DNA from: an uncultured Oscillospiraceae bacterium
Lineage (GTDB): Bacteria; Bacillota; Clostridia; Oscillospirales; Ruminococcaceae
Direction: 5' to 3'
DNA: 45,592 nucleotides
Assembly: GCA_949737515.1 (NCBI GenBank)
Contig: CATJCP010000182.1
Location: 1 to 45,592, forward strand
Shown here: piece by piece, positions 1 through 7,240 of the stretch
How positions within the stretch are numbered: the stretch's first letter is position 1
How the letters are laid out: each line of letters begins with the position of its first letter
The notes under the pieces: model-generated
Seen by the model: the letters and a program-made list of their open reading frames with translations, nothing else
What the model was told of the DNA's origin: nothing
The model's database searches: none
Position numbers and translations under genes: made by a program

Positions 1-465
1 GGCCAGCCGGACGTCCCCGGGCTGGAGGAGACGGACACGGCAGAGAAATCGCTGCTGGAATGCATCATGAACCGGGAAATCTACCGGGTGGGCGACCGGG
101 TGGATATCCAGCGGCTGAAAGAGGGTGTAATCAAGTCCAAGCTGGACGCTGGGGTAAAGTGTGATTTCCTGGATTATATTGCGGTGGAGGACCCGGACAA
201 GGCGTTAGAATCCCTGCGGAAGCTGGTATATGACTTCTTCGGCGCGGAGCAGGCGGTCAAGGCGGCGGAACACTGTGAGAAGATAGAGGATTGGTCGCGG
301 AAAGTCATGGAAACGCTGGAGCCGTCTATTCAGGAGTACAGCCGGAATCAGATCAACCTGGTCCTGTCGCTGATTGTCCATGAAAAGGCGGTAAGGGAGA
401 TCCGATATCAAGAATTGTGCCAAAGGTTTGTAGAAGTATATAAAGCGAAAGGAAATGTGATTTAA
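1..465 (+). CDS. Hypothetical protein, 5' end outside the window
   Basis: The frame is open from the first base, so at least 154 residues are encoded and the true start lies to the left; an internal ATG at 67 is not evidently the start. I do not recognise the family. The product is soluble, charged and largely helical in appearance, with no signal peptide, membrane segment or clear motif. Its first 350 bases are G+C-rich like the chromosome, while the 3' end becomes A+T-rich. The TAA at 463-465 is followed at once by the GTG of the toxin gene, which is in the same reading frame. It could be the gene into which the toxin cassette recombined, or the remains of a longer toxin carrier; neither can be decided from this window. 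Confidence 0.6.
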   Translation, partial: GQPDVPGLEETDTAEKSLLECIMNREIYRVGDRVDIQRLKEGVIKSKLDAGVKCDFLDYIAVEDPDKALESLRKLVYDFFGAEQAVKAAEHCEKIEDWSRKVMETLEPSIQEYSRNQINLVLSLIVHEKAVREIRYQELCQRFVEVYKAKGNVI

Positions 466-1071
466 GTGCTGGGAATTGGGAAAGGTTCTGAGGTCGGCGG
501 AATCTCAGAACTGAAGCTTGGAACGGAAGGCTTTATGAAGATAAAGCCGGAAACAGGGATAACTTTTGAGCAGAGTAAGAATTTTTTGGAGAGTTTGTTT
601 AAGCCGGATTCAAGGGATCGAGATATAAAAGTTGGGAATACAGAACTTACAGACGCTGATCGTAAAGAAATCATGAAAAAAACTGGATGGTCAAAGGAGG
701 TTGTTGATTGTATCCAAACTCGTGAACAAGCCGATATATATATAAAAGCAGATTTAAAAGAGGCAGAGATAAATGGGAAAAAATGTCTTATTCGTCAAGA
801 TATAGATATGGAACAAAAAGATGAGTTTGGAAGAACAAATAAAGAGCGCATGGGAGAAGGCCATCCACCTATTACTAATAAGGGTGAAATAGTGGAACTT
901 CACCATATTGGGCAGAAAAAAGATAGCCCTCTTGCTGAATTAACCACACTGGAACATCGTGGCAAAGGAAATGATACTATTTTACATGACAAGCAAAAAG
1001 AAAGCGAAATTGATCGAACTGAGTTCATCAAGGTGCGGCAGGATCATTGGAAAAGCCGTATAATGGATTAA
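466..1071 (+). CDS. LHH-type HNH/Endonuclease VII family nuclease (polymorphic toxin domain)
   Basis: Probable DNase toxin of the HNH/Endo VII fold. The C-terminal part carries the LHH-family pattern: GWS near 74-76, an R-x-D-I-D element near 110-114, GRTNxERM near 122-129, the LHHIGQ metal-site motif at 145-150, LAELT at 156-160, an EH pair near 163, SEIDR near 180 and a final HWKxR. In known systems this domain is the toxic tip of secreted polymorphic toxins. Here it stands almost alone: only about 70 residues precede it and no secretion or pre-toxin domain is seen. The GTG at 466 directly follows the upstream stop in the same frame; an ATG at 535 behind GGAAGG is an alternative start. Marked A+T-rich codon use compared with flanking genes suggests transfer. 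The SUKH gene 14 nt downstream is its likely immunity partner. Confidence 0.82.
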   Translation: MLGIGKGSEVGGISELKLGTEGFMKIKPETGITFEQSKNFLESLFKPDSRDRDIKVGNTELTDADRKEIMKKTGWSKEVVDCIQTREQADIYIKADLKEAEINGKKCLIRQDIDMEQKDEFGRTNKERMGEGHPPITNKGEIVELHHIGQKKDSPLAELTTLEHRGKGNDTILHDKQKESEIDRTEFIKVRQDHWKSRIMD

Positions 1072-1085
1072 GGAGGCACAATACT

Positions 1086-1487
1086 ATGAAATCTGATGTT
1101 CTAACGGCTATAACCCGGTTAGAGAATTTACATTTTCTAACTCCGGCAACCGAATCCCAAGTTCAAAAAGCTGAAGAAGAACTTGGTTTAAAATTTGCTG
1201 ATGAATACCGGGAGTATGTGTTAAAATATGGCGTTATATCTGCAAAAAATATTGAACTTACTGGTATAACAACTGCAAAAAGGTTGGATGTTGTAGCAGT
1301 TACAAAACAGGAACGTCTTTTAAATAGTATTCCACAGGATATGTATGTGTTGGAAAATATCGCTATTGAGGGAATTATTATTTTGCAGGATTGTTCTGGA
1401 AACGTTTTTTCCATTACTCAAAATGAACCCTTGGAATGTATTTGTAAGTCATTGAGTGATTATATTGCCCTTTCCATTGATAAATAG
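1086..1487 (+). CDS. SMI1/KNR4 (SUKH) family immunity protein
   Basis: A 133-residue SUKH-superfamily protein, expected to bind and neutralise the adjacent nuclease in the cytoplasm. Family features are the N-terminal A-x-E-x-x-LGLKFADEYREYVLKYG stretch near residues 29-48, where the acidic, Leu-Gly and aromatic positions are typical, the central IEGIIILQDCSGNVF strand pair, and the C-terminal LSDYI helix. AGGAGG at 1071-1076 sits nine bases before the ATG and overlaps the end of the toxin gene, so the two are probably translated from one message. The A+T-rich codon use matches the toxin and not the chromosome, as expected for a co-inherited toxin-immunity cassette. SUKH proteins are used as immunity to many toxins, so the pairing rests on position. 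Confidence 0.85.
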   Translation: MKSDVLTAITRLENLHFLTPATESQVQKAEEELGLKFADEYREYVLKYGVISAKNIELTGITTAKRLDVVAVTKQERLLNSIPQDMYVLENIAIEGIIILQDCSGNVFSITQNEPLECICKSLSDYIALSIDK

Positions 1488-1537
1488 CAAACAGAAGAGA
1501 ACGCTTCCAGCCCCCTGAAAGCGTTCTCTTCTGTTTG
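1488..1537 (+). terminator. Terminator of the toxin-immunity cassette
   Basis: A 19-bp perfect inverted repeat (1488-1506 with 1519-1537, loop of 12 nt) begins right after the immunity stop codon. There is only a short T-containing tail, but the stem is unusually long. It probably isolates the cassette from yaaL and may work in both directions. Confidence 0.75.
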
Positions 1538-1557
1538 TATTTCAGGTAATAAAAAAA

Positions 1558-1644
1558 CTCCCCCAAAAGACGACTAAACAGGGTAAAGAGGGCATACTAA
1601 TAAAGCAAGTCCAAAAAATGGAAACCTAAGGACGAAAGGGGGAG
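1558..1644 (+). promoter_or_regulatory. yaaL leader with anti-Shine-Dalgarno pairing
   Basis: CTCCCCC at 1558-1564 is exactly complementary to GGGGGAG at 1638-1644, the ribosome binding site of the yaaL gene (ATG at 1651). Between them GTCC (1609-1612) can pair with GGAC (1630-1633), and GACT near 1571 with AGTC near 1608. The sequence could fold so as to hide the ribosome binding site. A CATACTAAT string near 1593-1601 also resembles the -10 element of SigE/SigK-type sporulation promoters, which would fit a bofA operon but would put the anti-SD upstream of the transcript. I could not match the sequence to a riboswitch class I know. Confidence 0.4.
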
Positions 1645-1650
1645 CTGAAA

Positions 1651-1947
1651 ATGTTCCGGACCAAACGGGGACGGACGGCGGAGGCGTCGGGGGAAATAGA
1701 GCGCATCCCGGAATACACCCCAGGCCAGCTGGCGCGGGAGCTGACAAGGGAGCTGGAAGGGGTGGACCGCTGCTTTAACCTGGTGACGGACCCAGACATG
1801 ATAGACGCCTATATCTACGAGCGGGCAGCCCTAATGGCGCGGCTCCGGTATCTGCTCCGGCTGGAGCGGGAGGGCGAGATGGAGTATCCCCGCCTGGTGT
1901 CAGAAGGTGTGGAGCCGGCAGAGATTGAGGCGGTATTGACAGTGTAA
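1651..1947 (+). CDS. yaaL: YaaL-like DUF2508 family protein
   Basis: A 98-residue cytoplasmic protein of the DUF2508/YaaL family, of unknown function. The family signature is the central region around residues 45-75, with VTDPDMIDAYIYE followed by the RLRYLLR helix. In Bacillus subtilis yaaL lies between recR and bofA, and here too the next gene is bofA, which supports the assignment. The length agrees with the family. GGGGGAG lies 6-7 bases before the ATG. It is G+C-rich like the rest of the chromosome and unlike the toxin cassette just upstream. No recR is seen before it in the window. Confidence 0.82.
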   Translation: MFRTKRGRTAEASGEIERIPEYTPGQLARELTRELEGVDRCFNLVTDPDMIDAYIYERAALMARLRYLLRLEREGEMEYPRLVSEGVEPAEIEAVLTV

Positions 1948-1968
1948 CGGTAAAGGAAGGGGATTATT

Positions 1969-2223
1969 ATGGTTCAGGGGCTTTTGTGCTGGCTGCTTCC
2001 GCTGGTCCCAGCCTACCCGCTGCTGCGGAGGTGCTCTTCAGGGAAGCGCCCGGTGCGGACCGGGCTGCTGTCCTCTGCCCTGGGTTTTGGAGGACTGGCA
2101 GCGGCAAGCGTCCTGTCTCCGGTGACAGGGGTGACAGTGGCGGTCAACTTCTTTACGGCTGCGGTTGCGGCGGTGCTGGGGCTGCCTGGGATCATCTGCG
2201 TCACAGCCATGGCGGCCCTGTAG
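1969..2223 (+). CDS. bofA: Pro-sigmaK processing inhibitor BofA family protein
   Basis: An 84-residue membrane protein of the BofA family. In Bacillus, BofA sits in the outer forespore membrane and holds back SpoIVFB, the intramembrane protease that activates pro-sigmaK. The family mark is the C-terminal half: an N-F-x-T-A element (residues 59-63 region) followed by a hydrophobic segment with GLPG near residues 71-74. A first hydrophobic segment lies at about 3-18 and a second at about 33-58. It follows yaaL by 21 nt with AAGGAAGGGG upstream of the ATG, so the two form an operon. The start is clear; other frames here are shadows. Confidence 0.8.
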   Translation: MVQGLLCWLLPLVPAYPLLRRCSSGKRPVRTGLLSSALGFGGLAAASVLSPVTGVTVAVNFFTAAVAAVLGLPGIICVTAMAAL

Positions 2224-2247
2224 CACAAGGGATATGATGGAAAACCT

Positions 2248-2274
2248 AAAACCTCCGGCCTAACCGGAGGTTTT
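2248..2274 (+). terminator. Intrinsic terminator after bofA
   Basis: An 11-bp inverted repeat, AAAACCTCCGG (2248-2258) and CCGGAGGTTTT (2264-2274), with a 5-nt loop and a T tract as part of the 3' arm. It ends the yaaL-bofA unit and separates it from the leftward phosphoesterase gene. Confidence 0.85.
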
Positions 2275-2288
2275 GTGTTGGTCGTTCC

Positions 2289-2969
2289 TTAAAGCATCCC
2301 CAGGGGGATTACATTCTGAAACACAGCGGTGTGGTGGGGAGGGAACTTCTTGTCTATATGGTAACATCCAAAATACCACTGCTTAAAGCGGCATTCCCGG
2401 CTCACCTGGTCGAAGAAAAGATTTAAATGGCTGACATTGGCAAACCGGCTCTCTGCCCTCAGGTTTTTCAGCAGCGCGGCAGGGCAGTCGTGGGTGATTA
2501 CATAGTCTATCACATCCCGGCACTGGGCCAGGCGTTCCCGGGCCTCGGACAGTTCCTGAGGGGAGGGAAGCTCCTGCTCCCACCAGGAGCCAAGGGCGTC
2601 CCGCTCCTCCATATCCATGCTCTCCCCTCCACCTGCGGCAAAGATGTAGTTCCCCTCAATCTGGAAAACATATCCCCGGCAGAGCTGAAAAAGGTTGTTG
2701 GATATTTTGCGGGCCTTTCCCCCGCACCAGTCCTCCTGGGGAAAGCTGGAAAGCATGTCCAGATTGTCATGGGTTCCATCCACAAAGAGGATGGTATATT
2801 TCCGCTTGAAAAGCCATTTGCGGGCCTTCCGCTCCTCCCTTGAGTCGTTCCAGAAAAACCCAAGATCCCCGCAGACGATTAAATAGTCCCCCTTTTTCAG
2901 CTTCCTGGCAATGGCCTTGTTTTTCAGGCGGCCGAGATCTCCGTGAATATCTCCTGTGACATAAATCAT
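2289..2969 (-). CDS. Calcineurin-like metallophosphoesterase
   Basis: A 226-residue protein of the calcineurin-like phosphoesterase superfamily, expected to hydrolyse a phosphoester with two metal ions. Metal-ligand motifs are GDIHG (6-10, Asp7 and His9), CGDLG (33-37, Asp35) and a DGTHDN block at 64-69, where the usual GNH(D/E) Asn is Thr. A later His is in ITHD (159-161). The final GHxH motif reads GCYH (201-204), so one expected His is Cys. These changes are seen in the sequence; their effect on activity is unknown. The ATG at 2969 was preferred over one at 2978 because AGGAGG is then well spaced. The gene diverges from the HAD gene. Confidence 0.8.
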   Translation of the reverse strand: MIYVTGDIHGDLGRLKNKAIARKLKKGDYLIVCGDLGFFWNDSREERKARKWLFKRKYTILFVDGTHDNLDMLSSFPQEDWCGGKARKISNNLFQLCRGYVFQIEGNYIFAAGGGESMDMEERDALGSWWEQELPSPQELSEARERLAQCRDVIDYVITHDCPAALLKNLRAESRFANVSHLNLFFDQVSRECRFKQWYFGCYHIDKKFPPHHTAVFQNVIPLGML

Positions 2970-3099
2970 CCTGATCATTCCTCCTGTCCAATGGATCCGG
3001 TAGAACCGATAAAAACCTTTCGAAAAAGGTGGATTTTGGCAAAAAAATAAGGTAAGATAGAAGAAAGCGGAAAACGGTAAAATAAAGGGGGACAATATC

Positions 3100-3708
3100 G
3101 TGGTAAAAAATATAATATTTGATATGGGGCGGGTTATGCTCCAATTTGACCCGGATGATATCGCCGGACATTTTGCGGCGGGGACGGATGGGAAGCTGCT
3201 GGCGGATAAGGTGTTCCGAAGCTCCTGTTGGGATTCCCTGGACCGGGGGACCATCACCATTCCCCAGGCCCGGGAGGTCATGCGGCGGACCCTGCCGGAA
3301 AGTCTGCACCCCATCCTGGATAAAACCCTGAAGGAATGGTACAACTGTATACTGCCGGTGGAGGGAATGGACCGGGTGGTCCGGGAGATCAAGGCCGCCG
3401 GATATGCCGTGTATCTTTTGACCAACGCCAACGTTCAGTTCCACCAGTACCAGGAGAATGTCCCCGCCTGGGAGTGCTTTGACGGGCTGCTGGTTTCGTC
3501 GGACTATAAGCTCCTCAAGCCGGAGCCGGCCATCTACCAGGCCATAGCGGACAAGTACCGCCTTTCTTTGGAGGAGTGCCTTTTTATCGACGACCGGGAG
3601 GAGAACGTCGCAGGGGCGCAGGCCGTGGGCATGGAGGGGGTTTTGTTTACAGATGTCACCCATCTGCGGGGGGAACTACTCCGGAGAGGGGTTCTCCAGG
3701 ATAAGTGA
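3100..3708 (+). CDS. HAD family hydrolase (subfamily IA, YihX-like)
   Basis: A 202-residue haloacid-dehalogenase-type phosphatase. Motif I is FDMGRV at 7-12: Asp8 is the nucleophile and the second Asp is replaced by Gly10, as is normal in the FDxGxV branch that includes the sugar phosphatase YihX. Motif II is LLTNA (106-110, Thr108), the conserved Lys is Lys140 in LLKPEP, and motif III is FIDDREEN (162-169, Asp164 and Asp165). The helical cap occupies roughly residues 16-85. The start is a GTG preceded by AAAGGGGGAC. The substrate cannot be inferred. A PAS protein follows 31 nt later and may be co-transcribed. Confidence 0.85.
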   Translation: MVKNIIFDMGRVMLQFDPDDIAGHFAAGTDGKLLADKVFRSSCWDSLDRGTITIPQAREVMRRTLPESLHPILDKTLKEWYNCILPVEGMDRVVREIKAAGYAVYLLTNANVQFHQYQENVPAWECFDGLLVSSDYKLLKPEPAIYQAIADKYRLSLEECLFIDDREENVAGAQAVGMEGVLFTDVTHLRGELLRRGVLQDK

Positions 3709-3739
3709 TCGGATTTCAATGCGGAAAGGGAGAACAGCT

Positions 3740-4090
3740 ATGGAACTGAACAGAGAACAGATGATGGAGTATATTCTGGACAGCCTGCCCTATCGGGTGG
3801 TGTTTGTGGATACAGACCACATCATCCGGTATATGAACCGGGAAGCCAAATACCACTACTACCAGGTGCGGGGATACAGCGACCTGATTGGCCGCTCTAT
3901 CTTTGAATGCCACAGCGAAAAGTCCCGGGAAGCCCTGATTGCGGCTGTGGAAAAGCTGAAGCGCCACGGAAATGAGATCTACCTGGGTGTCAGTGTCCGC
4001 AATGAGCGGAAGTACATCAACCCCGTCCGCAACGAAAAGGGGGAGCTGGTGGGATACTTTGAACGGTTTGAATTGAACCTGCAGAAATAA
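3740..4090 (+). CDS. Single-domain PAS protein
   Basis: A 116-residue protein that is essentially one PAS domain: an N-terminal helix (residues 1-14), then SLPYRVVFVDTDHIIRYMN typical of the first PAS strands, a Y-S-DLIGRSIFECH segment near 45-55 resembling the PAS helix that shapes the ligand pocket, and a C-terminal strand pair ending in GYFERFELN. No kinase, cyclase or DNA-binding part is attached. Such short PAS proteins often bind a cofactor or redox signal, but no specific ligand residue is recognised. The ATG at 3740 has AAAGGGAG upstream; an ATG at 3719 lacks one. It is probably in one unit with the HAD gene and ends at a strong terminator. Confidence 0.75.
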   Translation: MELNREQMMEYILDSLPYRVVFVDTDHIIRYMNREAKYHYYQVRGYSDLIGRSIFECHSEKSREALIAAVEKLKRHGNEIYLGVSVRNERKYINPVRNEKGELVGYFERFELNLQK

Positions 4091-4112
4091 CCGGTTTTAT
4101 ATCTGGGCTTGC

Positions 4113-4153
4113 TGTGCCGCAGGATGAAATCCCCCTGCGGCACAACCTTTTTT
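4113..4153 (+). terminator. Intrinsic terminator after the PAS gene
   Basis: An 11-bp stem, TGTGCCGCAGG (4113-4123) with CCTGCGGCACA (4134-4144), is followed by ACC and six T. It lies between two convergent genes. Confidence 0.85.
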
Positions 4154-4174
4154 CAGCGGCGTGGCCTGGAAGGT

Positions 4175-5509
4175 TTATTCCTCCGGCGCGGGCCCCTCCT
4201 CTTCGGGCTCCGGCGGCTCCGGGGCCTTTTCCGCTAAGTAGTCCTGGCCGATGGTTTCATTGAGCATCTCCCATATATATTGCGTGGAAAAATAGGAGTA
4301 TTTGCGCTTTACCCCGTGGGATTCCGCCATCTCCTCCGTGTATTCGCTCAGCGGATAGAGGGCCAGGTTTTTCTGCCAGGCGGTCTCGTAATGGGTGACG
4401 ATGGGGGTCAGATAAGGATGCCCCACCGAAATTTCCCCTGAGGACATGTTTTTGTAGACGGTAAAATCCAAAACCCCACCGACCAGGTTGTCCGGCACGT
4501 CCTGTGCGGAAATAAAATTCCCCAGGCTGTAAATGACAAAGCCTTCCCGTTCGCCGTCGCTGGAGGTCAGGATTTCAATGGGCTGGAGCACATGGGGGTG
4601 GGTTCCCAGGATGACATCCGCCCCCCAGTCGAACATCTTCTGGGCAAGCTCCCTTTGGGCGTCAGTGACTTCATGGCTGTTCTCAATCCCCCAATGGATT
4701 GAAACAACCACAACATCCGCGGCCTGGTCGGCAGCTTGAATCTGCCCTTTGATGGTTTCGGTATCGCTGGTGTAGATGATCTTATTTTCTGCCGTGGAGG
4801 GCAGCTTTAGGCCGTTGGTGTGCTCGGTAAACGCCACCAAGGCGAGAGAGATTTCGTTTTTCTCCATCACCCGGATCCGGTTCATGTCGTCTTCGTCCCG
4901 GAAAAGCCCGGTCACCAGGAAATCCTCCCCTATCCCCTCTTTATTGTCCCAAAAGTCCAGGGTGGCGTTGATCCCCTTTACCCCCATGTCCAGGGCGTGG
5001 TTGTTGGAGTGGGAGAAGAGGTTGAAGCCCAGTTCCCGCATGGTATCCCCCACCTCGGTGGGGGAGTTGAACATAGGGTAGGTGGAGGGCTCAAACACCG
5101 CGGAGGCCAGCAGAGTCTCCTGGTTGATAAAGGCGAAATCCGCCCCCTCCACAAGCCCCGCGACATTCTCGTAGGCGGGGAAGAAGTTGTAGGATTGGCC
5201 ATTGGCGGCACTGTTCTGGGCCTGTAAATAAATGGTATTGTGGATCAGGTTGTCCCCTACCGCTTTGATCGCAACAGAGGTGATCCTGTCCTCCGGAGGG
5301 GGAGGAGCCTCTTCCTCGTCATCGTCCAGCTGGGAGGGATCCCCTTTAGAAGGTTTGGACGAAGAGGAGGGATCCTTTTTCGACTGGGGCTGGAACTTTT
5401 CCTCCAGCTCCCGCTGTACCTCCTCGGGAATTTCCCTGGTGCAGCCGGCAAAAGCCAGACCCATCCCACAGCAAACGGCCATGAATACCGCTAAAAAACG
5501 AAGTTTCAT
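4175..5509 (-). CDS. CapA family lipoprotein
   Basis: A 444-residue surface lipoprotein with a CapA/PGA_cap-type calcineurin-like domain, the fold found in the poly-gamma-glutamate capsule protein CapA. A type II signal peptide ends at the lipobox LAFAGC (Cys23). A Ser/Lys/Glu-rich linker spans about 40-75. The domain starts at VAIKAVGDNLIH (79-90), then come NQETLL, SNNHALDMG, a VSIHWG strand and ILGTHPHVLQP, which together give the His/Asp/Asn set of the family. The C-terminal tail is rich in Pro and Glu. No other capsule-synthesis gene (capB, capC) is nearby, so a role in polyglutamate synthesis is not supported; many clostridial homologs are stand-alone. GGAG lies about 10 nt before the ATG. 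Confidence 0.87.
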   Translation of the reverse strand: MKLRFLAVFMAVCCGMGLAFAGCTREIPEEVQRELEEKFQPQSKKDPSSSSKPSKGDPSQLDDDEEEAPPPPEDRITSVAIKAVGDNLIHNTIYLQAQNSAANGQSYNFFPAYENVAGLVEGADFAFINQETLLASAVFEPSTYPMFNSPTEVGDTMRELGFNLFSHSNNHALDMGVKGINATLDFWDNKEGIGEDFLVTGLFRDEDDMNRIRVMEKNEISLALVAFTEHTNGLKLPSTAENKIIYTSDTETIKGQIQAADQAADVVVVSIHWGIENSHEVTDAQRELAQKMFDWGADVILGTHPHVLQPIEILTSSDGEREGFVIYSLGNFISAQDVPDNLVGGVLDFTVYKNMSSGEISVGHPYLTPIVTHYETAWQKNLALYPLSEYTEEMAESHGVKRKYSYFSTQYIWEMLNETIGQDYLAEKAPEPPEPEEEGPAPEE

Positions 5510-5572
5510 TCTTTTTTACATCTCCGCTGTATTTTCAGTGTTCCGATTGGATGGCGCAATGTATGCCCCTGT

Positions 5573-6793
5573 TCATTCCAGGCCGTGACGGCTGCGGTAG
5601 TCCGCCAGCAAAAGGTCTACCATCCGCCCGTAGCTCTGTACGCCGTCGTTCTGGAAATTTGCCTTCAGATAGGAATCGTTGATCTTGGTGGATACCTCTG
5701 CCACAGCCCCTTCAAATTGCCTCCAATAGAGATTGTTGTACTGAAAGTCCATAGCTACCCCTTGGGAATACTGTTGGGCCAGGGGATAAAATGCCTCCGG
5801 ATCGGCGCTGTACAGGCTGTTCATGGAGTGGACCATCGCCAGCATCACACCGGAATACCGGAACTCCGGGCTGTCGGAACAGCGGCAGGCGAGATATCCA
5901 ATAAAGTTTGCCTCGTCCTCCCGCATGAATCCCCTCAGGTGGGCCAGCTCGTGGCACATGGTGGCGGGGATGGTGTAATCCGGGGCCTCCTGATTGATAT
6001 TTGCCTCAAAGGTCAGGGGAAAGAAAACCCCTGTGATCTGTGCATAGGACATCAGGCGGGAAAGGACCACAGGTTTTGGCTGGGCATAGCTGCCCTGGAG
6101 CACTGGATACCCCTGGGACAGGGCGTCAAAGGAGGCCTTCGCGCCAGCGGCAGTATTGTACATGGAGCTGGAGAGCTGGGTCACACCCATGCTGTTTTCC
6201 GGGACCTGCTCTCGGAGTGCGTTGGCCTCGGCGATCAGCTCTGCGCACAGCTCCGCCAGCTCCTGGGTGGAGGAGTCCCGAAGGGTCAGTCCGCTGTAAT
6301 ATGTAAAGGGATACCGGCTGTAATTCAGACCGCAGTTTAGTACAAACAGGGCGTAGATTACCGAAGCGATAGCCAGAACGGTTGAAAGGAATCGGACCAC
6401 ATACCAGCTTCGGGGATGGGCCCTGTTGCTGTCAGACAGCCGCAGGATCAGAGAAATGACCAGATAAAATCCCAGCACCACCAGCCCCACAATAACACAT
6501 TCCGCCAGGGAAAAGGGGACAAGGGAGGAGAGAAAGCCCACTGCCTGGGAGAGGACAGGATAGAAGCGGGTGGAATAGGAAAATTCCACCCAATCGGGAT
6601 GGCGCTGAGCGAAGAGGGTGGTCAGAAGGGCGATAGGGGCCAGGAGAATCAGCCACTGGCGCTTCCACAGATAATCGTGTACCGTGGCGGAGGGAGATGT
6701 GCCGGGGTATTTCCAGAGCCGGCCCTTTCGCTTGGGGTATAGGCGCCGTTTGATGGCGGCCTTTTCGGGGCGGTTGGGAGTCTTGGACAGCAT
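5573..6793 (-). CDS. DUF3810 membrane protein with zinc-protease motif
   Basis: A 406-residue membrane protein of the DUF3810 family. After a basic N-terminus there are three hydrophobic segments at about 46-62, 96-118 and 132-153, then a large domain outside the membrane. It contains HELAH at 281-285 and Glu294 in a REDEAN block, the arrangement of a gluzincin-type zinc site, so it may be a membrane-anchored metalloprotease; no substrate is known for the family. AAGGAG lies about 11 nt upstream of the ATG. It is followed by the capA gene after 63 nt, without an obvious terminator, so the two may be co-transcribed, suggesting work on the cell surface. Confidence 0.83.
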   Translation of the reverse strand: MLSKTPNRPEKAAIKRRLYPKRKGRLWKYPGTSPSATVHDYLWKRQWLILLAPIALLTTLFAQRHPDWVEFSYSTRFYPVLSQAVGFLSSLVPFSLAECVIVGLVVLGFYLVISLILRLSDSNRAHPRSWYVVRFLSTVLAIASVIYALFVLNCGLNYSRYPFTYYSGLTLRDSSTQELAELCAELIAEANALREQVPENSMGVTQLSSSMYNTAAGAKASFDALSQGYPVLQGSYAQPKPVVLSRLMSYAQITGVFFPLTFEANINQEAPDYTIPATMCHELAHLRGFMREDEANFIGYLACRCSDSPEFRYSGVMLAMVHSMNSLYSADPEAFYPLAQQYSQGVAMDFQYNNLYWRQFEGAVAEVSTKINDSYLKANFQNDGVQSYGRMVDLLLADYRSRHGLE

Positions 6794-6861
6794 TTCTTAC
6801 ACGCTCCTTGGAACTTTAAAGGATGGCCCGCAGGAGGGGCTCCCCCGAAGCATTCACAAGA

Positions 6862-7227
6862 TCAGAACAGGACAATGGTAATGCCCCTGTTGCCGCGGGA
6901 GTAGTCCTGATCGCGGGAAAGCTCCGGGATAAGGGAAAGGGCTTTTCGCCCAGAGGGTGAAAAGGGGGAAAATTCCTCGCCAGGGATGAATTCCCGTATC
7001 ACCCCAGCCTTTTTCCTTGCTTCCAGCTCCCGAAGGGCCTCCTTGCGGATAACCCCTCCCTTCCCGCTGGAGCCATAGCCATGGATCAGCTTAATGGCCC
7101 TGGTACCGGAGGCGCGGGCCGAGGCAATGGCCTGGTTCATTCGGGCAATTGCCTGGGCGGAGGTGGGCCGCCCGGCTTCCAGGTTGACGGTGCGGAGCTG
7201 AAGCTTATTTTGATTTGACCGCGCCAT
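6862..7227 (-). CDS. Smr domain protein
   Basis: A 121-residue protein made up of a small MutS-related (Smr) domain. Visible marks are the VNLEAGRPTSAQA segment near 14-26 and the IKLIHGYGSSGKGGVI motif near 50-65, which corresponds to the family HGxGxGxL loop. Smr domains nick or cleave DNA or RNA; recent work links bacterial stand-alone versions to cleavage of mRNA at stalled ribosomes. The usual DLHG motif reads VNLEAG here, a divergence seen in one branch of the family. The ATG at 7227 lies 13 nt after the stop of the upstream membrane-hydrolase gene, so they are likely co-transcribed. A longer start at 7269 would overlap that gene. Confidence 0.8.
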   Translation of the reverse strand: MARSNQNKLQLRTVNLEAGRPTSAQAIARMNQAIASARASGTRAIKLIHGYGSSGKGGVIRKEALRELEARKKAGVIREFIPGEEFSPFSPSGRKALSLIPELSRDQDYSRGNRGITIVLF

Positions 7228-7240
7228 AGGGGATCCCCGG

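Noticed and set aside
1558-1650. Cyclic-di-GMP riboswitch before yaaL
   Set aside because: A CAGGGTAAAG string is reminiscent, but the paired GACGCAAAGCC part and the long P2/P3 arms are missing.
4175-5509. Poly-gamma-glutamate capsule operon
   Set aside because: Only the CapA-like lipoprotein is present; no capB, capC or pgsE-type gene is nearby.
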